Of a stretch of DNA of 64,000 bases, positions 55,040 to 64,000 are shown piece by piece (positions within the stretch are counted from its first letter, which is position 1; each line of letters begins with the position of its first letter). A program made the position numbers and the translations under genes. The notes under the pieces were generated by a model. The model searched no databases and was not told the origin of the DNA. It worked only from the letters and a program-made list of their open reading frames with translations. Where the stretch lies: NCBI GenBank assembly GCA_035772735.1, contig JASDFA010000002.1, forward strand, positions 7,874,001-7,938,000. The letters are read 5' to 3'. This DNA comes from Datura wrightii. Lineage: Eukaryota; Streptophyta; Magnoliopsida; Solanales; Solanaceae.

Positions 55040-56470
55040 GACTTTCTATCTGGTAGAAATGTACTTGCAACAATGAAGTTAGGCAACATGGATCAGACTA
55101 GGGGATGACAATAAGAGGTACTTCTATTCTGTAATAAAACACAAAAAGTTAAAAAAAATCAACTACACAATTGAAGTACGCTAGGGAATTGGCATACAGA
55201 TCCTGACAACATTGCTCATATGTTTGTTGATTACTATGAAGAACTACTGCACAGTAAGAAAGTGAATAAGGTTCCACTTTTTGGGAGTAACAACGATATC
55301 TACAGACCAGCAGGTTAGCTTGGTAAATCCATTTGGAGACAAGTATGTGAAAATAGCAATGTTTTAGATTGATAGTAACAAAAGTCCCGGACCAGATGGC
55401 TTTGGTAGTGGATTTTTTAAAGTAGCTTGGCAAAAAGTGGAACAAGATGTCACTAATGTAGTGTTGGAGTTCTTTTAGAATGGTAAATTTCATAAGCAAA
55501 TAAATTCTACCAATATAGCACTTATTCCCAAGGTGGAGATGCCAGAATATACACATTAATTTAGACCTATCTTTGATTGTAATATCATCTACTATTATAT
55601 ATCTAAGTTGATCTGTAATAAACTGAAAAAAGTAGTGAGCCATTTAGTAACTGATAATCAATTTGACTTTGTATAAGAGAGATCAATAATGCATAACATA
55701 TTGATATGTCATAATCTCCTAAGGCACTATAATAGGAAGAATGTATCCTCAAGATGTCTTATGAAGATTGATCTTAGGAAGGCCTATGACATGGTGAGTT
55801 GGGATTTTATTGAGGAAGCTCTGATGGGATTTGGTTTCCCTGACAATTTCATAAAATGGATCAGGACTTGTGTGTCAACTACAATATTCTCAGTTAAAGT
55901 GAATGGTGTAGGTCATGGATACTTTGATTGAGAGGACTAAGGCAAGGGGATCCTATTCCCCCCTTGTTGTTTGTTATAATGATGGAATGCCTCTCTCGAA
56001 TTTTAAAAACATTGATTACTTAACCTGACTTTACATTTCATCCAATTTGTAAAAGACCTGAAATTGACTCATATGATATTTGCAGATGATCTAATCATAT
56101 TTTGTAAGGGGAATGTGAGTTCAGTAAATACGATAATAGAGGCTCTGGCTCAGTTTAGTGCAGTTACTGGGTTGGTAGAAACATGGAGAAATTAAGTATA
56201 TATCTAGCTAGAGTAACTGAAGATATAAGAGATCAGATATTGGAAAGAACAAGATTTACTCTTGGTACCTTTCCTATAAAGTATCTAGGACTACCTTTTT
56301 CCCCTAGTAAATAGAACAAGCTTGATCTCCATTCACTGATAGAGAAGATAACTCATAGAATTACTATGACCTATTTAAAGTTTCTCTCTTATGTTGGTCT
56401 ATTACAAGTAATAAATGTTGTCTTGTTTTCTATACATAGTTTTTGCGGTGCAGTGTTCATACTACCTTAA
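55040..56470 (+). pseudogene. LINE reverse transcriptase
   Basis: Segments read NIALIPKVEMPEY (about 55514), NILICHNLLRHYNRKNVSSR (about 55698), CLMKIDLRKAYDMVSWDFIE (about 55757) and the catalytic MIFADDLIIFCKG with the Asp pair at 56085-56090. Stops and frameshifts separate the blocks (TGA at 55929-55931). The active-site box is intact although the frame is not. Confidence 0.9.
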
Positions 56471-56485
56471 AGCATCCTTAAAGAG

Positions 56486-57160
56486 GTGGACAAAATTTGC
56501 AGGGCTTGTCTTTGGGGAAGTTCTGCTGAGAAGAAGAAAGTGGCCCTGGCCTCCTGGGAGAAAGCCTATCTTCCTAAGAAACTAGGTGGCCTGAATATAA
56601 AATGTAGCAGGAGCTGGAATGTTGCATCGGTACGGAAGCTGCTATGGACACTCATACTGTGCAAACAATCACTATGGGTTAATGGGTTCATGGTATTTAT
56701 ATAAAAGAGGATACTAATATCTGGGAGAATAAAACACCATTAAATTATAGTTGGTATTAGAGGAAGCTCAATTCAATCAAAGAACACATGAAAGACTGGT
56801 AATGTCAAGGCAGGTACATCCTCATAGAGTCTAGTGAATATTCAATTAGTCATAGTTATTTGGCAACAGTAGGACAACATCCTACGATGGGGTTAGATGA
56901 TCTAGTGTGGACATCTATGGCTTAACCAAAGCATAGATTTATACTATGGTTGGTTGTTAAAGGAAGACTGCTCACAAAAGAAAGAATGCTCAAGCTTCAT
57001 ATTCAGGTTGAAGAGACCAACTGTTGTCCAAGTGATGCTCAATTTAGGGAAACTATAACACACTTATTTGTGGAATGTGAATGGGCCAAAGCTATTTGGT
57101 TTAAGGTGATGCAGTAGACAGGCATACCAATGTATATTACTACTATCAAACAACTACTTG
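56486..57160 (+). pseudogene. LINE C-terminal region (RT tail and zinc domain)
   Basis: It reads CRACLWGSSAEKKKVALASW and KKLGGLNIKCSRSWNVA (56500-56628), then after stops VKGRLLTKERMLKLHIQVEE and HLFVECEWAKAIWFKVM (about 56955-57110), which is the zf-RVT domain typical of plant L1 elements. Not functional. Confidence 0.85.
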
Positions 57161-57504
57161 AGAAGATTATGAAAATGCACTAGACATTTAAACGACAAAC
57201 TGTTTCAGCAATCAGTGGAACAATGATTTACCACATCTGGAGAGCCAAAAATTGGAGATTGTTCAAAGGAATAACTGTACATAAAGAGGAGATTTTTATA
57301 CAAGTTAGAAAAGGAAATATGGAAAGACTAAACATGACTGGAGACTCAAAAAGACAAGAGATGTAGGAATTTAGTTCAACACTTACTATGTAATTAGATT
57401 TTCTGTTTTATTGGAGGCTTAACTTTTATTTGGAAGGAGGTGCTCTTTATTTGTACTATATATTTGGATGTTATGGTTATATTTTATAGTTGTTACCAAA
57501 AAAA

Positions 57505-57660
57505 GGGGTTTGAAAATTTATAGGTGTTGGAAATGAGGGAATGTAAAGTAAAAAGGGCGAATTGTTTACGGTTATGGTCGTAGTTGTAAATTGAGTCTGG
57601 AGACCTCTCAGCATGAGCACTGTGAGATGATCCTTTACATTATATTATATATTTGTTGTC
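57505..57660 (+). repeat. E 3' LTR, probable continuation after the LINE
   Basis: GAATTGTTTACGG (57559) and GTCTGGAGACCTCTCAGCATG resemble, in order, the F LTR at 19888-20000 (GAACTGCTTACGG, TTGTCTAAAAGG, CCCTCAGGGC). The similarity is weak, so this is tentative. Confidence 0.35.
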
Positions 57661-58023
57661 AAATGTGTTTAACATTCTGGTTGCCAAGTGAAATTGGTAA
57701 AAAAAGGCAAGACAACGATGTGCGAACGAACTTAATACTTAAAAATGGTTTAAGCTAAACAAGGGCAAATGAGGGTAATGAAATGAAATTGCCTTTAAAT
57801 AGTTGTCCACCCTTTTATACAAATGTTTTAAGGTACATAAGGCTAAATATAAACTCCCCGATCCCTCTCCCTTAGTCAACTGGTTAGTTAACGAGTTTCC
57901 AAATCAACTGATACATTTAACTTGGAAAATAAAACTCAAATGTGTTAACTCTCGATATGTCTATGGAACTGTATTTACGGGAAGGGTATACACACTATCA
58001 TAATGTTAACAAGTTTAATATAT
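57661..58023. other. Unassigned AT-rich sequence
   Basis: Nothing recognised in either strand. The 66-codon open frame at 57803-58003 has no motif. It ends where a family-B LTR begins with TGACAACGC. Confidence 0.4.
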
Positions 58024-58672
58024 TGACAACGCTTAAATCACACCCTTGTAAAAGTATGATGCAAACGTTGTCAATAAAGAACCCAACTAGGTTAGGGTCG
58101 ATCCCACAGAAAATATGGTTAGGATATAGAATAACGCCAGTATTTATGCTTTTATTATAGTTATTTCCTAATGAGGGGTTTTAAAGAAAGAATTAAGTAT
58201 GAGATTAGTATATTTTGGTTGTGATCAACTTATACAATTAACTATGGAAGTGATCACCATGGATTTATAACAATTTTGAGTTATTAAATTAGTGATCTTT
58301 CCCAATGCTTAGCTTGCAGAATTGATAACATAGATTCATCCAAATGACTGGTTCATCCCTATTGAATTACTATACTTAACAGGATCAGATCTCTTGAGTG
58401 TTTTAAATTTAACCGTTATCAACTATTCCAAAAAAACTATCCTGCGACTGCAGCTCAAGTTATTCAATGAAACTTAAATTTCAAGGCTTTGTTGTTGTTC
58501 TCTTTTTCTAATCGCTACCTCTCTAGGTTCAAGCAAGTAGAGAATTCGGGCAAGTCCTAACATTTTCCATCGTTAAGAAACATTTAAGATGAAGAGATAA
58601 ACAATACAAGCATGTGTATGGGTTTAGAATCACTTTTAGGTTAACCCTAGTTAGTTAATTCACCATGGTTCC
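58024..58672 (-). repeat. Family-B LTR, copy 3 (interrupted by G)
   Basis: It aligns with 44327-44930, including GGGTCGATCC near 58096 and TTCATCCAAATGACTGGTTC near 58336. Its left end TGACAACGC has no primer site next to it, so it is a 3' or solo LTR. The match breaks at ACCATGGTTCC (58672), where element G starts. Confidence 0.8.
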
Positions 58673-59570
58673 TGTTGCAGGGTCAATTTTTATTTTACGC
58701 AACTAGCTTGACACTGCACGGCAGTCACACGCATGCAACCGCTATGACTCACCCTACACGTTTTTCTTTTTAATCCGTTCGACACTTAGACTGTTTAGCA
58801 TACAAGTCACAATAGGCACACACATATTTACAGGAAATCACTTCCCAACTTTGTACAAACTTGTGTACAAAGAAACACACAAGGCCTCAAAATAGCTTGC
58901 CAAAAGATAGACTAACACTCTATCTCTATTCTCTACCTAGTGGCAGCATAGACTTCTCCCTTTAAAGATAGCCCACGCCTATGCCACATGCTTGGCACAT
59001 GCCTACAAAATTCCCTCTCAAAATTCAGTTGACATCCCCAACTGATAGGCAATTTAAATTCAAAATTCGAAAGTCATAACTGCCATGCTGACTAGGCCAC
59101 AGGCTCCCAAAAATCTGGAAACTGCCCAACCACCCGGCATGTGCAAGGCACGCCCTGCGCGCGCGCGTGCCAGGCCTTCGTGCCATGCCATCGCGCGCCT
59201 GACTCAGCCGCTCCGCACAGCCGGTCCATGGCCCAGTTTCCTTGCTAGCACCTTGCCTACTCACATCTGCCCGTTGCCTTTTCCAAGCCAAGGCAATGCC
59301 ATGCCATAGCCCGGATCTACCTTGTCTTCACATCATCATAGACTTGGCACCTAGGCCACTCTCCTAGTGCCATAATCTATCGACCCGTGCCTACCCTTGC
59401 CGACTTGCACCTGCCCTTGCCCGGTGGTCTGCCACAATGCCATCACGGTTCCATTATCCACATTGAGTCATGCCAAAGCCCATCATGTAAATGCCTTGTC
59501 ATGCCCATCTTTCTGCAAGCTTTTCCTTGCACTCGTCGTGAGGCCTCAGAATCATGTCAAGGGGATAACA
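58673..59570 (-). repeat. G 3' LTR
   Basis: In plus orientation it runs from TGTTGCAGGG to GGGGATAACA (898 bases). It has a GC-rich section with alternating CG (GCGCGCGCG at about 59158-59166) and GTGCCA/TGGCAT words (59100-59300). The partner LTR is outside the window, so the boundary is inferred from the family-B junction and the polypurine tract. Confidence 0.75.
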
Positions 59571-59583
59571 AACTTCCCCCACC
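59571..59583 (-). other. G polypurine tract
   Basis: The minus strand reads GGTGGGGGAAGTT just before the LTR start TGTTATCCCC. Confidence 0.85.
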
Positions 59584-59586
59584 AGA

Positions 59587-60965
59587 TTAGCTCGTCGTCC
59601 TCGACGAGGCAGAATCTAAGTATGCCCGGATTTGATCTTCAAACTGCCATAAAGATGCCCTTTTATCCCAAGTCACATCACATTCTAGTTTGTCTTTCCA
59701 TTGAATCAGAAACTCTATCCGCCGATTCTTCTTGGTTTGGCCCAACGTCCGGTGGTCCAGAATCTTTTCAATTGCCTCCTCATATTGCTGTCTCTAAACT
59801 GGAGGAGCACGTCTAGCCGCCGCCCTTGCTGGATCTTCAGCATCTTCATAAAAAGGCTTCAAGTAACTCACATGAAAAGTAGGATGCACCTTCAGCCGTT
59901 CCAGCAGATTCAATCGGTAAGCTACTACACCAACCTTCTCTACGACTTCAAAGGGACCGTCGTACTTTGGAATCAGCCCACGATTTCTCATCTTGCTACT
60001 GATCTTCTTCCAGATTTGGGGTGTTAGTTTCAGCAGCACCTTGTCACCAATCTGAAAGTCCAATGCACGGTGATGCTTGTCAGCATACTTCTTCATTCTC
60101 TTGGCAGCTTTCCACAAACTGTCTTGCACCTCAGCCAGCAACTTTTGCTTGTCACGCACGTACCTGTAAGCGGCAAGACACTTGCCCTGAGATTTTTTCT
60201 TAGCTACTTCAAGTGGCGTGTCAGACTGCTACCCAACACAATCTCGAAAGGACTCATCTCCATAGCTGACAACCAGTGCAAGTTGTAGCAAAACTGTGCA
60301 CTGTCCAGCAACTCTACCCAATTCCTCTTACTCGCAGTCACATAGTGCCTCAAGTACTCTTCAAGCAGATGATTGATTCTTTCAGTCTGTCCATCAGTTT
60401 GTAGATGATTTGTTTTCTAGAATTTCAAGTCTGTACCCATCATTTTGAATAAAGTAGTCCAAAAACAGCTAGTAAATCAAGCATCCCTATCACTCACAAT
60501 ATCGGTTGGAACACCAAAATACTTTAACACATGCTTATAGAGCAAGTCAGCAGCTATCTCTGAGGAACATAGAGTTGGAGCAGCAATGAATATCCCATAC
60601 TTCGACAATCTGTCTACCACCACCATGATTGACGCCTTACCATCAACCTTTGTAAATCCACTAATGAAATCCATAGAAACGGAAGCCCACGGACGTTTAG
60701 CAACCGGTAGAGGTTGTAGCAAACCTGCTTCCTTCTTTCATTCCGACTTGTCAAGCTGACATACAAGACAAGTTTTGACATAGGCCTCAATGTCATCCTC
60801 CAATTTCGGCCAGAAATAACTTCGGGACAGTAATGCCATCATTCTCTCAACACCTGGATGACCGGCATAAGCAGTGTCTCCTTCATCAATGTTCGACGCA
60901 AACCCGCACCTTAGAGTACCACAATTCTCCCCAATTTGAAATGCAGCAGATCGTCCTCGATCCAA
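59587..60965 (-). pseudogene. G integrase and chromodomain
   Basis: The zinc region is GHPGVERMM...CLVCQLDKSE (60905-60740). The core has SVSMDFISGFTKVDGKASIM (about 60685), FGVPTDIVSDRDA (about 60520) and TDGQTERINHLLEEYLRHY (about 60400-60345), so all three acidic residues are still encoded. The C-terminal part is HHRALDFQIGDKVLLKLTP and HPTFHVSYLKPFYEDAED, followed in another frame by a chromodomain: EKILDHRTLGQTKKNRRIEF, LIQWKDK, DVTWDKRASLWQFEDQIRAY (59785-59610), with TAA at 59587-59589. Stops split the frame at about 60735 and 60480. Confidence 0.9.
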
Positions 60966-61706
60966 TACCGCCTAATAGTCCCATCCCTCACTTGATCCAT
61001 CAACTTCACATATAATGGATCATTCACAGCACATAGTTTTATTGTATCAAGTAAGTGAGATTCAATTCTAGTGAGCGAATAAACAGCAGCAAATACCGCA
61101 TTGCGACTCAATGCATCAGCAACCTGGTTTTTCTTGTCGGGTTTGTGCACCCACATGAAGTCGTATTCAGCCAGCATCTCCTACCACCGAGCCTGCTTTG
61201 GACTCAATTTCTGTTGAGTCTTGAAGTAAGTATTGGCCACATTGTCCATCCGGACAACAAACTTCGTTCCAAGCAAGTACACTCTCCAAACTTGAAGGCA
61301 ATGGATCACAGCAACCATTTCCTTCTCATAAGCAGAATATCGTTGCTCCGCGGCATTTAATTTTCTGCTTTGAAATGCTACCGGATAACCCTCTTGGACC
61401 AGCACACCCACCAACAGCAAAATTTGATGCATCGGTGTGGACCTCAAACGGCATACCAAAATCTGACAGCCTTAGAATTGGCTCGGACGCTATGGCCTCC
61501 TTCAAGGCAGTGAAAGCCTTAGCACACGCATCTGTCCAAGTCCATTTGACATTTTTCATCAGCAAATCTGTCAATGGGGCAGCCTTCCTGGAATAGCCAG
61601 CAATAAATTTCCGGTAGTAGTTTGCCAAACCCAAAAACGATCTCAACTCTCTTACCCCGCTTGGTGCCTGCCAGTCAGTAATAGCCTGCACCTTCTTGGG
61701 TTCCAT
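60911..61706 (-). pseudogene. G RNase H region
   Basis: It begins with the RT connection (GVRELRSFLGLANYYRKFIA, KAFTALKEAIASEPILRLSD) and HTDASNFAVGG. A frameshift near 61400 follows, then AFQSRKLNAAEQRYSAYEKE, VRMDNVANTYF, a TAG near 61179, and DKKNQVADALSRN. The Asp-Asn-Val-Ala block replaces the usual TDH, as in Galadriel-type elements. Confidence 0.88.
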
Positions 61707-61719
61707 CCGGACTAGTTTT

Positions 61720-62436
61720 TCCTAACCAAGTGTCCCAAAAATTTGATCTCCCGTTTAGCAAACTCACATTTTTCCATTTTCACATAGAGTTGGAAATCTC
61801 TAAGGCGTTGCAACACCTTCTCTAAGTGCAGCAAATGATCTTCGATAGTCCTACTATAAATGACTATGTCATCTAAGATACTACTAAAAAATCATCAAGA
61901 TAGTCATAAAGAACATTATTCATTAAGTTGCAAAAGATAGCCGGGGCATTAGTCTGTCCAAACGGCATTACAAGGAATTCAAAGCTACCATATCGAGTTA
62001 CACACGTGGTCTTAGGGGCATCCCCCTCGGCTATGCGAACTTGCCAATATCCTGACCTTAAGTCTAACTTAGTAAAGAAACTAGCCTTAGACAGCCTATC
62101 AAGTAAATCCTGGATCAGCGGCAGCGAGTACTTGTTCTTCACAGTAACCTTGTTCAGTGTCCTATAATCCATGCACATCCTTAACGAGCCATCCTGCTTC
62201 TTTTGGAAAAGGACTAGTGCGCCAAATGGAGACTTCGAAGGATGGATGAGGCCAGATGCAAGCAATTCATCTAACTGCTTCCTCAATTCAGCCAACTCCA
62301 CAGGAGACATACGGTAAGGAGGGCGTGCTGGTGGCACAGACCCTGGTAGCAACTCAATTTTGTGATCTATTTCCCTCCTTGGTGGCGACTTTCTAGGCAG
62401 TTCAGGCGGCATCACATCTTTGAATTTTCCCAGCAA
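61720..62436 (-). pseudogene. G reverse transcriptase
   Basis: The open segment (62436-61873) reads PPRREIDHKIELLPGSVPPA, PYRMSPVELAELRKQLDELL, FGALVLFQKKQDGSLRMCMD, FFTKLDLRSGYWQVRI, FEFLVMPFGQTNAPAIFCNL and YLDDFLVVS, with the catalytic Asp pair at 61891-61896. The frame then breaks before the thumb region. Confidence 0.93.
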
Positions 62437-62459
62437 CTCTGCAACATCATCAAAGACTT

Positions 62460-63150
62460 CAATCTACAAATATGGCTTGACTTCCACTAAGGCAGTAAGG
62501 TAAGCAATCTCACTGTTTTTCAAGCCTTTGTCAAATGCAGCAGCCGACACCAACGCAGCAATCCCTGTGTTCTTTGACTTACTACTGCTTGCTTTACATG
62601 GGTTGATCCCCTTAATAAAGCCAGGATCCTTTTCACCCATAAACATCAAACCATCCAGATGAGGAATTAGAAAAACCTTATATTTCCTCATAAAATCAAT
62701 CCCAAGCATGAGATAAAAGCATCAAGTGGCACAATTGTCAAATTATGTAAACCTAACCAGTGTCCTATCCTTAGCGGCACGTCCAACGCCTGTCCAAGAC
62801 CAGGCTGTGCTGGTGAGTTTATGGCCTTCATCTTTCTTGGACATTGAGTCACCCTTAGCCCGTATTCCTTGAATGTCTTGGTCGTGACAAAAGTATGAGC
62901 AGCACCTGTATCAACCATGGTGACTACTGGTCTGTCCCCAATCATTACTTCAACATACATCATATTGGAGTAAGCATCCGTCAAGTCCTCCACAGAACCT
63001 GCAGCATTCACAAGAGTGACTAAATCAGCAGCAGCATCTTTTCCTTCATCCACCTGTTCTGCCACGCTTGCCACCAACGTGTTCAGCAACTTCAGCGGGT
63101 TGATATAGGCAGCAACTTCCCCTTTTTTTGCCACACTTTCTTCTTCAGCA
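62460..63150 (-). pseudogene. G protease
   Basis: VVTMVDTGAAHTFVTTKTFK carries an intact Asp-Thr-Gly active site (Asp codon 62910-62912). The downstream parts IGHWLGLHNLTIVPLDAF and MLGIDFMRKYKVFLIPHLDG follow in a second frame after a frameshift near 62700. Confidence 0.88.
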
Positions 63151-64000
63151 AGAAGAGCATTCACTTTCGCTTGGTTGGGATAGTTATGTGCCTGATTCCC
63201 TGGTTTTTGGCACATCTAGCAAACCTTCTCACTCGTCGGCCTGTCTTTGTTCGATGAAGCAGTAACAACTTTTCCCTTGCCTTTGTCATTTCCCTCAGAT
63301 TTTCGATGGTCCTTCTTCCAGTCTTTCCCCTTCTCCTTTTTCTTTGCCTTGGCCTTGGGGGAAGGGTTAGAAAGCACACTGTTTGAATGAAAATCAACTA
63401 AAGCATCAGCAACTGCAATTGCACTTGGCAGATCTTGAACTTTCTACCGACGCAACTCGTTCTGCGCCCAGCCTTGCATCCCAGAAATGAAATTATGCAA
63501 CTTGTCCTCGTCTGACATATTTTTTATGTCCAGCAACAAGGAAGAAAAATCTTTCACATACTCAAGAATCGAACCAACCTGTTTTAGACGTTTCAGCCTG
63601 TCCCTAGCAACCAAAGACGAATTACTAGGTAGAAATTTATCTCTTAGCGCCTCCCACAACTGCGCCCATGTTTCAAACTTGGGCCTGCCTGCGCCTAACA
63701 TCATCTACACTTTTGGTGCGCCACCACAGAATCGCATCCTCTCTAAAATAGCGAACTTCCATGGTCAGCTTATCATTTTCAGGAACATGGGCAATGGCAA
63801 AGTAGTGTTCCATGTCCCACAAAAAATTTTAAAGTTCCTTTGCGCCCTGAATCCCATCAAAAGGCTTAGGTTCTGGGATTTTGATCTTGGCATGCTCCTC
63901 ACCAACTTTGGCAGAATTTGGAACTGCCTTGCGGAGCACCATCACCTCCGCCTTAAGATCTTCATTTTCTTTGGCCAGTTCCTCAACTTTCGTAGTAGTT
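63151..64000 (-). pseudogene. G gag (partial, runs out of the window)
   Basis: The rightmost part reads LAKENEDLKAEVMVLRKAVP and KIKIPEPKPFDGIQGAKEL, then NFLWDMEHYFAIAHVPENDK. After a frameshift come FETWAQLWEALRDKFLPSNS and LLDIKNMSDEDKLHNFISGM (63680-63480). The nucleocapsid zinc knuckle near 63215-63170 reads MCQKPGNQAHNYPNQ, in which only part of the metal ligands survive. Confidence 0.85.

Larger units (their letters stand above)
52500..57504 (+). mobile_element. L1-type LINE, broken, nested in the E LTR
   Basis: A non-LTR retrotransposon with ORF1, endonuclease, reverse transcriptase and a C-terminal zinc domain in that order, ending in TGTTACC and a short A run (57498-57504). All coding parts contain stops. 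No clear target duplication was found, and the 5' end is approximate. Confidence 0.85.
58673..64000 (-). mobile_element. G: Galadriel-like chromovirus (extends beyond the window)
   Basis: A minus-strand Ty3/gypsy element with a 3' LTR (58673-59570), polypurine tract, chromodomain, integrase, RNase H, RT, protease and gag. The RT reads CMDYRTLNKVTVKNKYSLPL, and a true chromodomain lies at the C-terminus, which fits Galadriel-type chromoviruses rather than Tekay. Stops and frameshifts break every domain. The 5' end and 5' LTR lie to the right of the window. Confidence 0.88.

Noticed and set aside
57803..58160. Short open frames that could be a small host gene
   Set aside because: No start context, motif or codon bias. 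They overlap the boundary of a family-B LTR.

Overview
This window is nuclear DNA from a flowering plant, made almost entirely of transposable elements. The evidence is the set of plant-type Ty3/gypsy lineages (Athila-like, Tekay and Galadriel-like chromoviruses), a plant L1-type LINE, primer-binding sites matching tRNA-Asp and initiator tRNA-Met, and fragments of mitochondrial nad2 and plastid rpl16. The accessory ORF next to the Athila-like gag genes resembles the 'putative plant transposon protein' family that is common in asterids and other eudicots. A eudicot, possibly Solanaceae, is my best guess, but the species cannot be fixed from sequence alone. I see no intact host gene, no tRNA or rRNA gene and no CRISPR array.

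Layout. (1) 1-195 and 17714-18344 are two halves of one LTR of family B (minus strand). They are split by element E1 (196-17713), an Athila-like element with gag and protease only. E1 is itself split inside gag by element C (3157-12947, minus strand), a Tekay chromovirus flanked by a perfect ATTAT duplication. (2) 18964-26999 is Tekay element F (plus strand). Its 3' LTR stops abruptly at the TG end of another LTR (D', 27000 onward). (3) 27881-45917 is element B (minus strand): LTR, gag, protease, spacer with an organelle-DNA insert, then ORF2. Its ORF2 is interrupted by the youngest-looking element, E2 (28282-37781, plus strand), with a perfect ATATG duplication. (4) 45918-47687 is the 3' end of another Athila-like element (D). 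(5) 47688-52480 is a shrunken Tekay-like element E (LTR, gag remnant, LTR). A broken L1 LINE (about 52500-57504) lies in its 3' LTR. (6) 58024-58672 is a third family-B LTR, interrupted by a Galadriel-like chromovirus G (58673 to beyond 64000, minus strand).

How the parts relate. C, F and G carry the full set of retroelement domains (gag, PR, RT, RNase H, integrase, chromodomain), all broken by stops and frameshifts. E1, E2 and B belong to a different kind of element: they carry gag and protease but no reverse transcriptase, RNase H or integrase, and E2 and B carry ORF2 instead. They would need another element's enzymes to move. E1 and E2 share a long conserved 3' noncoding region with repeated polypurine-like AAGTGTGGGGT motifs.

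The most unusual pattern is a hairpin-rich, CpG-rich promoter block. It lies just upstream of the TATA box in several LTRs. In E2 and B, an element-specific version is repeated inside the element ahead of ORF2, next to a second TATA-like site. In B, the spacer upstream of ORF2 also holds a composite of mitochondrial nad2 intron and plastid rpl16 sequence.
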